Below are positions 1 through 16,600 of a DNA stretch of 64,000 nt, piece after piece. Every line of letters begins with the position of its first letter. Position 1 is the first letter of the stretch. This DNA comes from Aphrocallistes beatrix (taxonomy: Eukaryota; Porifera; Hexactinellida; Sceptrulophora; Aphrocallistidae), in the NCBI GenBank assembly GCA_963281255.1, contig OY725501.1, positions 3,697,674-3,761,673 on the forward strand, given 5' to 3'. Made by a program: the position numbers and the translations under genes. The notes under the pieces are model-generated. The model was not told where the DNA came from, ran no database searches, and worked only from the letters and a program-made list of their open reading frames with translations.

Positions 1-143
1 CACAATACAACTACACGACTATACAACTACACAATTACACAACTACACGTCTACACAACTACACAATTACACAACTATACAATATGATAATAAGACAATA
101 AACATTAACAAACTACGATGTGGTCGTCAGTAGTAATACTTAC

Positions 144-5564
<5,421 letters not shown>

Positions 5565-5632
5565 CTAAAATACAATCGTACATCTCACTACGAAATATTG
5601 TATGTCCACCATGTAGATGTTCAAGTGATTGT

Positions 5633-5710
5633 TTGTATGCTTGTTTGTTTGTTTGTTTGTTTGTTTGTTTGTATGTTTGTTTGTTTGTTTGTTTGTTTGT
5701 TTATTTGTTA
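5633..5710. repeat. (TTTG)n microsatellite
   Basis: Nearly uninterrupted TTTG tetranucleotide repeats with two GTATG variants. Lies in the 1.7 kb intron upstream of the RNMT N-terminal exon. Confidence 0.95.
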
Positions 5711-7262
5711 TGGGTGTTTTCAGTCTCATCCCTCGGATATTTTCTAAGTAAAAGAACATTAAAATACACCCTTAACTAGCTTCTACTTCTTCTTCACCTG
5801 GGATATACGTAGATCAGTTATTCTGAGTTTTCTATTACAATTGAAATATCATGTTATTCTACTCCATACAAATAATACAAGATATGGAAAGTTGCCTTTT
5901 ATTCGACTTAACTATGGGGTATTATACGGTATTTATATACAACTCAATATTCAGAACTAGTTATGAGTAGCACAAATGGTGCATTATTGTATCATGGAAA
6001 TATTCGAATAATTTCCATCTGTCTCAATTAGTTAGTATGCAGTCATTGAAGTTTATTTAGTCAGATTCAGATAAATATGATCAGGAATTTGAAGCATATA
6101 GTCTCATCCAATGGATTAGTTTCTAATATTTCACGCGTCGGTTTTAATTCTTCATTCACTGAATCACCTCAGGTCCATTCATTCAGGCCTCTTAACTTGT
6201 ATCTAACCAAACCGTGAGATATGGGAAAGTAGTAATACTACGAAGTGTTCTTAATCGTGAGACACTAGTGAGTACTGGTCTCATATAACAGCGAAGACCA
6301 TGGACACACGACGAGATCGTGGGAGTTGAGAGGCCTGTCCATCTATTCTATTCTACGTGGCGTATTACTAGCCTAGAGTAAACTCCTATTATATCTAGTC
6401 ACAAATTATGGATATGTTTGTGTTTACTATTCCCTCAAAAGGTGTAAAGAAAACAACATCTAAGTATTTAACGTTGGTAGATATGAGTCCCCATTGAGGT
6501 TCCTTACAGAGCAAAATATACACGAAAAACACCATTACCTTTCCACTCAAGATCCGTATTATAAGCACAAGTGTAACTCTTGAGACTACAATAAATTAAT
6601 CAAAGTGTACCGTTGAATAGATACTATAGTCAATTCATCAGACTTATAATGAGTTGCACTATCTCGTGTAGGCTCTTGTAAGCTAGCTTATACAGTGGTG
6701 TATACTAAATGCTTTGTTTGAACGTATTTGTTGAGTTTCAGTATTGACTAGTTTGTGATTATCATCTCTCGAATAAGATAGTTTAATAAGATTCAAAGTG
6801 GATGAAAATAGATACCATATATCCTCATATAATATATTTTTAGCGAAGTACGTCTAGTATTTTTAGTAACAGAACTGCACTCGCAGTTCTTTCCTTCTCA
6901 GATTCTCTTCTATTTATACTCCGTGGGAAATCTCAGTGTAATTATATCACCTGACTCAAATATGCAAGTAAGATGACTCCATTGGAATTCCAACCAATGG
7001 AATTTCAGGTAACTGAATTCCATTGGTGATGAATGTTACAAGCTGGGTGTGGTGATGAGAATCGGAAAGTATAAATATGAGAAACTAAATTTCATTTCAC
7101 TTCTCTCGAAGAGAGAAGCACTAAATAAGAGGGGAGTTTTTCTAATTTTTTTCTCATTGTCCTGTTAGTTAAGTTAATTTCATTGCAGCTAAATTATCCA
7201 TGATATTTGTTTCATCCCTTATTATGCAATATTGGAACCAATGGGATTGTGGGATTTCATAC
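5711..7262. other. Non-coding stretch, probable intron
   Basis: No convincing exon on either strand. Holds a weak distant inverted pair (AGGCCTCTTAACTT near 6187, GTTGAGAGGCCTG near 6325). If the TIR exons belong to RNMT this is one intron; if not, it should contain the RNMT promoter and a 5' UTR exon, neither of which I can point to. Confidence 0.5.
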
Positions 7263-9546
7263 CTCTCCTTCACTCAATTCTTCTTCAGACTGTTTCTGGA
7301 TCTTCCTGATTAATTTCTTCGTCTTCTTCTTCACCTTCATCTCCGGATAATCTTGGTCCTGATATAACTGAGCATCGTCCGGGGAAATAGGCGTGAAGCT
7401 AGGCTGGAAAATATCGGCCTCTTTTGAGAACACTCCTAAAAATAGATTCTATCATTAGTCACAGTAATCATATAACATAGTTACAGCTAGGGCGGTATGG
7501 TATGGCACTACAGCTTCTCAAGTTGTGGACATACGCAATATGTACTATTCAATTTGTAGGGCGGAAAGTTTTGATATAAGCACTCCCTTTTATTTCGTAT
7601 GTAACAACAAACAAACAAACACAAACGAAGAGACAAACAAGAAAATAAAAGCTAAGAAATTAGACTACAAACCTTCAAATTCTTTCTCAAAATCATCTTC
7701 TACCCGATTCGCGAAAGCATCGAACAGCTTTTCCTTGAAAGGTTCGTCCTCATCAGAGACAGGCTCGTCCAGCATTCCCTGGGATTCCTGCACACTGACG
7801 CTGTTAGAACTCTTGCTAATCTCCGCCAAATCTTCTCTGTACGGTTTGATGGCGGGTTTCAGAGGTTTGACTTGCTTGCTCTGCTTGGGACTCGATTTCT
7901 TACTTCGGGATGGACTCGATTCGAGACCTGCGAATTGTTAATGTTCATCAAACAGGGCCGGTGCCACTAGTCTGGTTGGTACGGTTTTAACCGGAAAACT
8001 TTTCAAAAGTGGCCCCAAGTTGGTCCTGTTAAACCGGACCACATTTCAAAAAGTGGTCCCAAGTTGGTCCTGTTAAACCGGACCACTTTTCAAAAGTGGT
8101 TCGGTTGATTCGGTAAAAACCATGGTGCCGGTGCTGTCAAACATAAATCATACTTTTTAATATGGAACTGAGTTCTATTAATATACTAAAATGCTAAAAA
8201 TAGATTTCATTTTTGTTCTATTTACCGAGTGGATCTCTCGTATACGGTTTCTTAGCGGCGAATGTTATCGTTTCCGTTTCAACTTTTGTTTCTTTCTGTT
8301 TGTGTTTCTTAGAACTTTCATGCTCTCGCACGGACTCGTGAGGTTGATTCTTCAGATTGGCTAGAAAGGAACGTAGATAACTAATCCCCATCTCGTTGTC
8401 AAGGTAGAACATTAGTGAAAATGGAATTTCGATATCTCGAATTGAAAATAGTTCGCCATTATAAGAACTCACCGATTGTATCAACAAGAACTTTCCACAC
8501 GACACTCTCTTTCTTGGGGTCGACGAAGTCCAGATACATCAAATTCAGTTTCTTAAGTGGTTCCGGTCTGGAGCAAGGTTTTACTGCGCCCATTATGACA
8601 GTGGCTTGCTTCTTGTCTGCCAGTGCTGCTGCTAGTTTCCATTCCACAGCACACCTATCGCTGTTAAGGTAGGTCTGGCTGAGTCCCAATAGAATTATAG
8701 AGGCTTCCTCCATGCTAGAGAATGCTACGAATCAGTTGCATTCTTTGTACAAAAGTTGACGCAAAATGGAAAGAAATTTTCTCCCAGAAAGATGTATCAC
8801 TCACCTAGCCCGAATGGCTTGTTGGTTGTAGGTGTCTCCATCTGGTCGGAAGTGGTAGCTAGCCACCACGGACACATGGTGGGACTTCAAGTTCCTGAGT
8901 TTCATCACCACTTTAACTTTTGCCCATTGGAAGTCAGCTGTGCTGTGAGATACGAACACGTGGTACTGCTTACGTCTGCTCAGGGTGGAACCTGATTGGT
9001 TAAAAAACTGATTGATAAATGTCTCTATTTCTTTTTGAGTTATAAACTTTGCTATTACAGTCGACTCCGCTTAATAGGGTAACTGTTTCATCGGGTCAAC
9101 CGCTTAATCGGGACACTTTTGGCAGGACCGGAATAGCTCTCATACATAGAAGCTAATACAAAATGGTTTCGGTTAATAGGGTTCTCCGCTTAATCGGGCC
9201 AAAATGTCCTCTGACCGATGTGACCCTATTAAGCGGAGTCGACTGTATTAAGCGCTGGTTAAAAAGATTTATTCGGGTTACCATGGGAATCTCTGTCTCT
9301 ATGGTATCTAGTCGGATGTGCATATGCCCTGATGACGTCAGATCTGGGGGGATTCCCCGCACTGCTATCACTTCGCAGTGAGTGTCTCCTGTCTCTATCT
9401 CTGGACCTCTGATACCTACACAGGATGGAAGCATTGGGTCATTCTTTGATAGGCAAACATATAAACACGGAACCTCCGATTTAAGGCATACATCCGAAAG
9501 ACAAAAATCCTCTCCACAGACAAGATGGAAGTGTGCTTCCACATTC
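7263..9546 (-). CDS. TIR-domain protein, 5' end unresolved, possibly the N-terminal part of RNMT
   Basis: Minus-strand exons: 9282-9546 (tentative), 8805-8991, 8473-8714, 8226-8360, 7673-7927 and 7263-7435. Junctions from 8805 onward keep one open frame. The TIR fold is visible: box 1 YHVFVSHSTADFQWAKVKV, the loop FRPDGDTYNQQAIRA, a strand ASIILLGLSQTYLNSDRC, then CAVEWKLAAALADKKQATVI. The Glu of CAVEW sits where NAD-cleaving TIR domains carry the catalytic Glu. After the TIR comes a Lys/Ser/Glu-rich linker (KKHKQKETKVETET; KSKKSSPKQSKQ; KKKTKKLIRK). The last exon ends in phase 0, which fits the RNMT exon at 5564. The Cys-rich exon 9282-9546 joins in frame only if the next acceptor is at 8968 (CGTAAG), not 8991, so it may belong elsewhere. 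No start codon is identified. TIR domains serve in innate signalling or NAD hydrolysis. Confidence 0.68.
7960..8135. repeat. Internally tandem, palindromic repeat
   Basis: A unit containing CCAAGTTGGTCCTGTTAAAC is repeated within about 100 bp. The outer ends GCCGGTGCCA and ATGGTGCCGGTGC are partly complementary. It lies in an intron of the TIR gene and has no coding sense. Confidence 0.6.
9056..9249. repeat. MITE, GACTCCGCTTAAT family, copy 3
   Basis: Ends ACAGTCGACTCCGCTTAATA and TATTAAGCGGAGTCGACTGT are perfect inverted repeats. Lies in the TIR gene intron before the exon at 8991. Confidence 0.8.
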
Positions 9547-9619
9547 CTGAGTTAGAGATGCAATCTGTTGCATCTCCGATTCAAGAATGTGGAAACACTC
9601 AGATTTTATTTCTTACTAA

Positions 9620-9900
9620 CTAAAGCTTTCCTTGCCTGCGCTGTGCAATTTCAGACACTTTGTCTCCACTAAGCTGCCCTTTGGGCACAACCGTATTTGA
9701 TCGAGGAAATCGAGATTTAATATATGCAAAGCAAAGTCAGTATTTTAAAAATATAAAAAGGTAGGTCAAAGTTGAGTAGGGACATCAACTGAAGTTTTAA
9801 TATCAACTGAAGCTTCATGGTCAAATATTGGAAGTATTCGATCATGAAGCTCCAGTGATGTGATAACCCTACTCTCCGGACCTATCCTAACTGCTATCTC
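9620..9900. repeat. Two repeat relics upstream of the TIR exons
   Basis: About 9620-9720 contains CAGACACTTTGTCTCC and GCCCTTTGGGC, like the repeats at 55.9 and 58.1 kb. About 9760-9900 is a foldback (ATCAACTGAAGCTTCATG and CATGAAGCTCCAGTGAT) ending CTCCGGACCTA, the family seen at 1.2-1.5 kb. No gene seen here. Confidence 0.5.
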
Positions 9901-10163
9901 ATAACACTTATATACTATCCTTCTAAACTACTGACAAGGTTGTGGTTCTATTTCATAGTTGCCACTGCCACTTGAAAACTAGGATCCATTACAGCAGATA
10001 ATGCCTGTAAGATATCTAATAGTATAGGACATTATGGTGAGTATATAGCACTATGATGAACTGGAAAATATTCAATGGAAAATAAAACGAGCTATTTCTA
10101 AAATTATAGAAGGAAACAAAACACTAGACAGGGTAGAATCTCATTTATTTACACAAATAAACC

Positions 10164-10392
10164 TCACTTCTTTTCCTTTAAAACTGGCGCTTGCGTAACA
10201 GGAGACCTCTCTCTAGCACTCTGGTGTCTCTCTCCACTCGTGTCCATGACCTGTTTCTCTCTCTTGCCCTCTGCCTGGGAGGCCGTTTCTGGGGAGGGAA
10301 AGTTGAATCTGCTTCTCAGGAATTCAATCTTGGACTCATTCTTCTTAGCTAGTGTCTTCGTGTCGCTAGCTGGCTCTTTGGCTCTCTTATCA
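10164..10392 (-). CDS. Orphan terminal exon of an unrecognised minus-strand gene
   Basis: Acceptor AACCGTTTAG, then 76 codons, a TGA stop and, about 15 nt on, AATAAA (minus strand, 10144-10149). The peptide is highly charged, with KIEFLRSRFNFPSPETAS in the middle and VTQAPVLKEKK at the end. I do not recognise it. It needs an upstream phase-2 donor at a higher coordinate, but that space is filled by plus-strand CRNKL1. The only minus-strand donor of the right phase found is 32691, the end of the last visible exon of the Pro/Gln-rich gene at 32.7-34.0 kb. A 22 kb intron containing CRNKL1 would join them. That join is inference. A missed small exon or an old gene fragment is the alternative. Confidence 0.5.
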
Positions 10393-10446
10393 CTAAACGG
10401 TTACGCTTTATAAATATAATCTTTCATTTGTATTTTGCCTTTTAAA

Positions 10447-10572
10447 GGGAAATGCCTAATTTACGGAATACCCCGTAAATTAGGCATTTATAATATCCGG
10501 AATGGGATACTCCGTAAATTAGGTACTCAGATTTCGCAGAATGGTTCCGTTCTATTCCGTAAATTAGGTATG
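10447..10572. repeat. Hairpin repeats just upstream of CRNKL1
   Basis: TGCCTAATTTACGG and CCGTAAATTAGGCA form a near-perfect short palindrome at about 10450-10484. CCGTAAATTAGG then recurs at about 10511 and 10557. Lies in the likely 5' UTR or promoter region of CRNKL1. Confidence 0.65.
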
Positions 10573-10692
10573 TCCCTAAAGTTTTCAGTTTTGGTAAGAA
10601 TTATATTACTATTTTATAACTATTATATATCAAATCTATCATACTATATACGGTAACTATTTCTCAACTATTACTAGCACTATTACTAGCTC

Positions 10693-13600
10693 ATGTCTCA
10701 AGCGGTCGCATTTGGGTCTAACAGGGGGTCAGGGGACAAAAGCACCGCCACTCGCATCCCCAAAGCCGCCCGTGTGAAGAACAAAACCCCCGCGGCCATC
10801 CAGATAACGGCGGAGCAGATCTTACAGGAAGTCACGGACAGACAACTCGAGAAAGTAGCCCCACCTCCGAAACAGCCAATCAGAACGAACGAAGAGCTTC
10901 GTGAGTACAAACTCAGGAAACGGAAATTGTTTGAAGACAATATTCGCAAGAATCGAGGCGTGCTTAGCAACTGGATCAAGTATGCGGAATGGGAGGGTTC
11001 CCAGGATGAGATGGATCGAGCTAGGTCTGTGTTTGAGCGGGCACTGGATGTGGATCATAGGAATGTGGGTGTGTGGCTCAAGTATGCAGAGATGGAGATG
11101 AGGAGTGGACAGGTACGTATACCCTCGTGATGGGGCATTCCTGATATCACTATGGTTACCGTTCCGATATAGTAGAATTTGCTTATTAGTAACTCCCTTA
11201 TTAGCAACCATTTTATGAGCAAAACTCTCTAATAATTGCTAATAAGCGAATTCCAATGTACACCAATCAAATGGAATTTCTAGATCCCAACGTATGCTAT
11301 GTACAGAAATTCTACCGACATTGATAGCACAGAATGGTTGAACCATCAGAAGCTAGTATCTGATTGGTCTTTGTCCTAAGGCCTGAACCCAGAAAATTTA
11401 TTTTTTTAAGTTTCATAAAATCGTCCATTTGAGCCAAATCTTGTTTGAGTCGGATTATTCTACTTTTATTGAATTGACCTGATAAGTATGTCCGAAGCTT
11501 AAATTGAATTACAAGTGACTCCGCTTAATCGGGACACTTTGGTCCCGGATATTTTGTCCCGATTAAGCGGAGTTCCCAATTAACCGATGAAGTTTAGTAT
11601 TAGCTTCTAAGTATGGGAACCATTCCATTCCTGGAGACTTGCTGAGTTGACTGTACAACTGCTTCCTAGTACTTTGCATATAACAAAATTTGATTGCATT
11701 CCTGTGTAGTTTTTGGCTAAGCTAGATATTTTGTACGTTATTTATCCTTATCAACCATGGATATCGATTTGAACTATTAATTGTTTCAGGTGAACCATGC
11801 TCGGAACTTGTGGGACCGGGCAGTGGCCATCCTTCCTCGAGCAGACCAGTTCTGGTTCAAATACGCGTACATGGAGGAGACGCTGGGAGAGGTTGGGAAG
11901 GCGAGACAGGTGTTTGAGCGGTGGATGGAGTGGGAGCCTCAGGAGCAAGCCTGGTTCTCGTACATTAAGATGGAGATGAGGTAAGTATTCTATATATACA
12001 ACTAACACCTATATTCATCTATGTATTGTATATATCAGCACGTAGCTAATGGTAATAAGAACAGGTTGAGATGAGACCTAAATTTATTTTTTTGTCAAAG
12101 TTTTGTTTTGCCTGAGGTATTTTCCATACGACAACAAACACCAATAGAGACGCATGTATTTGTCCGAATTTCTAAGTTGTCATTTGACCGAATCGTAATT
12201 TGGAATAAAAGACAATAATATTCCAAATTACGATTCGGACAAATGACAGCTAAAGCAATTCAGATAAATGATGCGTCCTATATTAATGTCCGCATTGTTT
12301 ACTATCAGGACGTAGTTAATGGAATAAGAACAGGTTCAAAAGTTTTAAAACTCTGTGTGAATTCGTAGTAATTAGTGTTGTGTATGGTAATTTTCATGAA
12401 CTATAATAAGCTACCAGTAAGTCTAATTATAGTATCAAAACAATAAATATTATTAAAACCTTTAATATCCTAAACTTTGCTAGTGGAGTGTTTCTTTGTA
12501 CTCTCTGATAATAACAAGAGTTGTTTACTATGCAACAAGACTCTATATTAACATATTAAGTTCACAACTCATCGTACAGTACAGGACACAAACCAGGTAT
12601 AATCCCACACACTTGAAGATATTTGATACTCCCACTTCGAGTATATATACAGAATTATTAGTGGAGTGTATTAGTGCACAGTTAGATATAACATGGCATC
12701 TATTGAGCTTAGGCTGTTGGTGCTATTTATTTGTTTTTGTTGTTGTTGTTGTTGGCGAGCGGTTAATAGAGGATGTCATATCAGCTGTCCAATAGGAGAA
12801 AATACTGTACTTGAACCGCGCTGCACCCTGATCGATGATAGAAGGAGCACTCACTGTGAAATAATAGTCACTACTCCCGTGCACTATTATGTTGGACTTA
12901 GAAGGTACCCCCGGTATACGCTACTCCCGTATTTTGGGCACTTGACTCTCTCTGTGGATTTGGGTCCTAAAATCCTCAGTCTTACCATACATAATAACAT
13001 CGGAGATAGATTGGTATTAGGAGGTTCTGCTTCACGGAATAGCGTCATGCGTGTACTGATATATAGTAAGTCAGCCTTCATTCATAATGACCTGTTCTCT
13101 CTGATGCCGAATCTCACACGTTTGGAGATAAAAGATTCTGTAAAGTTTCGGAATTTTCCGCCATTTTCTAGATTTAACCGGGAATTAGCGTTCGTTTATA
13201 TTCGTCCTTACACAATCAGAGGTGTTAGAGTTAGTACATTGGCGAGATGGCGTATTAGTGACCTACCAAATCTTAAACATTTGGATTTAGAAGCTGGGCC
13301 ATTTTGCAACCTCTTGGAAGATTCCCTATCAGGTCTCACAGCCCTCACTTCCCTATCCTTGGGTGCATTCCACATCCCTACCCCAGTAACCACGTTGTCT
13401 CCTCTGGTTGGGTTGAAACACTTGGCATACTGGAATTCTGGCCTGACTGACATTTCGTTTCTTGAACAGGCGAGCTTTAGGAAGAACTTAGAATGGTTAG
13501 ATTTGAGCGGCAATCAAATAATGGAAATAGGCATTCACTCATTCAAAGAGTTAGAATCCGTTACAGGAATAAATATCAACTTCAATCCAATAACTCATCT

Positions 13601-16600
13601 CTCCAGTCGAATGTTTGAACATTTGCCTAAGCTGAGAAGTTTGTTCATCATCGGTTTACCATTGCATTGCACGAACTGTCTGAAATGGATATCCATCGTG
13701 AAACAAAAGTATAAGATCAATTTTGGTGTCCCTGGTCCACGTTGCGCAACTCCCATTCAACACTACTACAAACTGGTGACAGACCCATCCATCCATGATT
13801 CCTGCACTCAAGAGTTGTCTTATAAATGCTTCGACCCCACAGTCAGTTGTCCAAACGGGACACACTGCCAGGACACATTAGACAGTTACATGTGCGTGTG
13901 TAAAGAAGTGGACCATTTGTTTATAGAGACTAGGAATGCCTGTGTTAGTTTGGAAGATCTGGCAATCAAGCAACCGCCCCCAAGCACGCAAGTCATTTCG
14001 CATTCCCAATACGCTACCTCGTCACTACACATGACTTCATCTCAACACTTAGTTCCTACCCCTCACCCTGCCAGCTGTCCTACCCCCAGTGCTCCTGCTT
14101 GTCCAACACCCCCGAAATGTCCAGCTTGTAACTGCCAGATTCAGTCAACTGAATATCCGCGTTCAACTACAACCACAGGAAGTATCCCCGATATTAACTA
14201 GGAATTATTTGTACTAGCCTCCTCACGGTTTGTGTTGTTTTAATGCATTTTTGCATAGGAATCTGTATTGCAATACGCGAGGTAGTTTGTATGTTAGTCT
14301 ATCTTTCTTGTAAGATATTTGCCAGTGCTCTGCAATAGCTTAGAAGTAATTAGGGTTTTTATTACGCAGCGAAGATATGTAATGTTTGTATATGAATGAC
14401 AGTTAATAAACAATTGATTACTTTTATCTGCTAGTACTTGATATCTTATTTACACAGCACCCATGGGATGGGGGGGGGGGGCTGCATTAGTTCGAATCTG
14501 TATGTAGGCGTTAGTTCGAATCCAATTCGGAATTAACGTAAATTAAAGGATAATATTAGGAAGAGATGTTTATAAGGACTGAGGGAAAAGAAGCATTTCC
14601 TGCTGAGAATAGTAGAAAATTGAGGATGAAAAAGGCATTTCTGAACGAAGGGAGTGGTTGAGTGCCATTATGGAGAACTATTTACAAGAACTGAGGGAAA
14701 AGCAGCATTTTCTGCTGAGAATTCGATTCGAACTAACGACTACTTTGAAATTCGAACTAATGCGTGCGCCTCGAACCAACGCCTACATAGTTAAATTATA
14801 TTCGAACTAACGCCTACATACAGATTCGAACTAATGCATGCGCCCCCCATGGGATGTGTTTATCATACATTCATTCCTGTCACTGAGACTATAAATAGGA
14901 AGAATTGCTTTATTAAATGTAAATAAACAAACTTCAGGTTATATCTACGTTAAATAAACACAGAACATTCCAAGCTACGAATTCTAACCATCGTTATTTT
15001 TAAGCATTTTTTAGATTCAAGAGGAAAACCTGTATGAACAAATTTTAAAAAATTGAGTCATACCTATATAAGTTTTCACACACATACCTATCACATGGAG
15101 ATGTTGTTAACTAATTACGTACAGGTATGTATATAAGTTAACAGATTGTAGCTGTTACTAATGAGTAAGTATTGTGATAATTTATAATTAACAGCGATGA
15201 AAATGGGAACTTTTAAACTTATTTTGTTTGTGTTGTTATTGTGTTGTTGTTGTGTTACGGTTAATGGGAAATGTTGGGTTGAGTGTCTTGTGTCGCAGAG
15301 AAATTTGCCAGAGCCAGTATGCCTCTTAAAGGACGATGGAGCATCTGCTTACTGCACGAAGAACATTATGAACTCAGATCTAATAGGTCAATCTCATTCT
15401 GCATATAAACAAGTCACCATCTCGGTTAAACTGAGCACTAGAGTCATGAGACTTTCAATTCATAATCGAATCGGGGCTAAATTGAAAATAGGAACATCTG
15501 TGTACAATTATGAAATCACTCAATTGGATATTAAAGGCGACTCAGCATTCATACGTCCTGACTTCTTCTACCTCTTGCCTAATCTGAAGTCCTTGACTTT
15601 GAGTTCAGTCAACTTTCAATACTTCCCTCACTTGTCCAAATCAAACCGTTTCCTAACATATATTTACATTAGTAATTTCGCAATACACAGCGGTGTTAAT
15701 GATAGTTCTTTGATTAGAAAAGGTCGCTTGAGTGATTCCCTTCAACTCAAGTATCTATATTTGCTTCCCAGTAAGTTCATGTACTTAACAGACCAATCAT
15801 TCTCAGGTCTCACAGCTCTGACTTCTTTACACTTAGAACGATTCCGAATTCCTAAGCCAGCAGCAACTTTCTCTCCCCTCGTTATGTTGAATGAGTTAAG
15901 CTATATTTCATCGGAATTGACTGATATTTCATTTCTCAAGCAAACCCCCTCTCTCTCTAGACTGAGACAGCTGGAATTCTATGATAATCGTATTACTGCC
16001 ATACATAGTAATACATTTTCACACTTCATTAACTTGAAAATACTTTATTTAAACAATAATCATATCTCACGAATAGAAAAAGACGGCTTGAAAGGACTCT
16101 CAAGATTAATTGAGTTGTATTTGTATTCCAACCAATTAAGAGAATTAAACCCTACCTCATTCAAAGGACTAGAATCTCTGACATGGATCGATCTAGAACG
16201 AAATTCCATTTCTCGTCTCTCCAGCAGAATGTTTGAAAGCCTGCCTAATCTGAATGCTATCAAACTCTACGGCTTACCATTACACTGTGAATGTAATCTA
16301 CAATGGGTGTTGAGGGTAAATCTGAATATCCATGATTCTCTTTGTGCAACTCCTCCTCAACATTCTGGTAAACGAGCAACAGATCCATCTATCTACGTTA
16401 ACTGCACACAAGAGTTGTCTTATCAATGCTTTAACCGCTCTAATAGTTGTCCTACTGGTAGCTATTGTCAGGACACACTAGACAGCTACACATGTGTCTG
16501 TGAGGAGAATTACTACTTCGTTAAACCTCTCAATAAGTGTGTTAACAACGATCAACTTATTAATCTTCAACTCCAATGTGCTATACCAACCAGCTTAGCA

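Noticed and set aside
1..110. Exon at the extreme left edge
   Set aside because: The CTACACAACTACACAATTAC repeats are simple tandem sequence without a coding signal; the remaining RNMT exon must lie further left or be very short.
5633..5710. CRISPR-like or regulatory tandem array
   Set aside because: Plain tetranucleotide microsatellite without spacers, in a eukaryotic intron.
7525..7941. Ser-rich plus-strand frame
   Set aside because: It is the reverse of the linker exon of the TIR gene (7673-7927), which has good splice sites and continuous phase on the minus strand.
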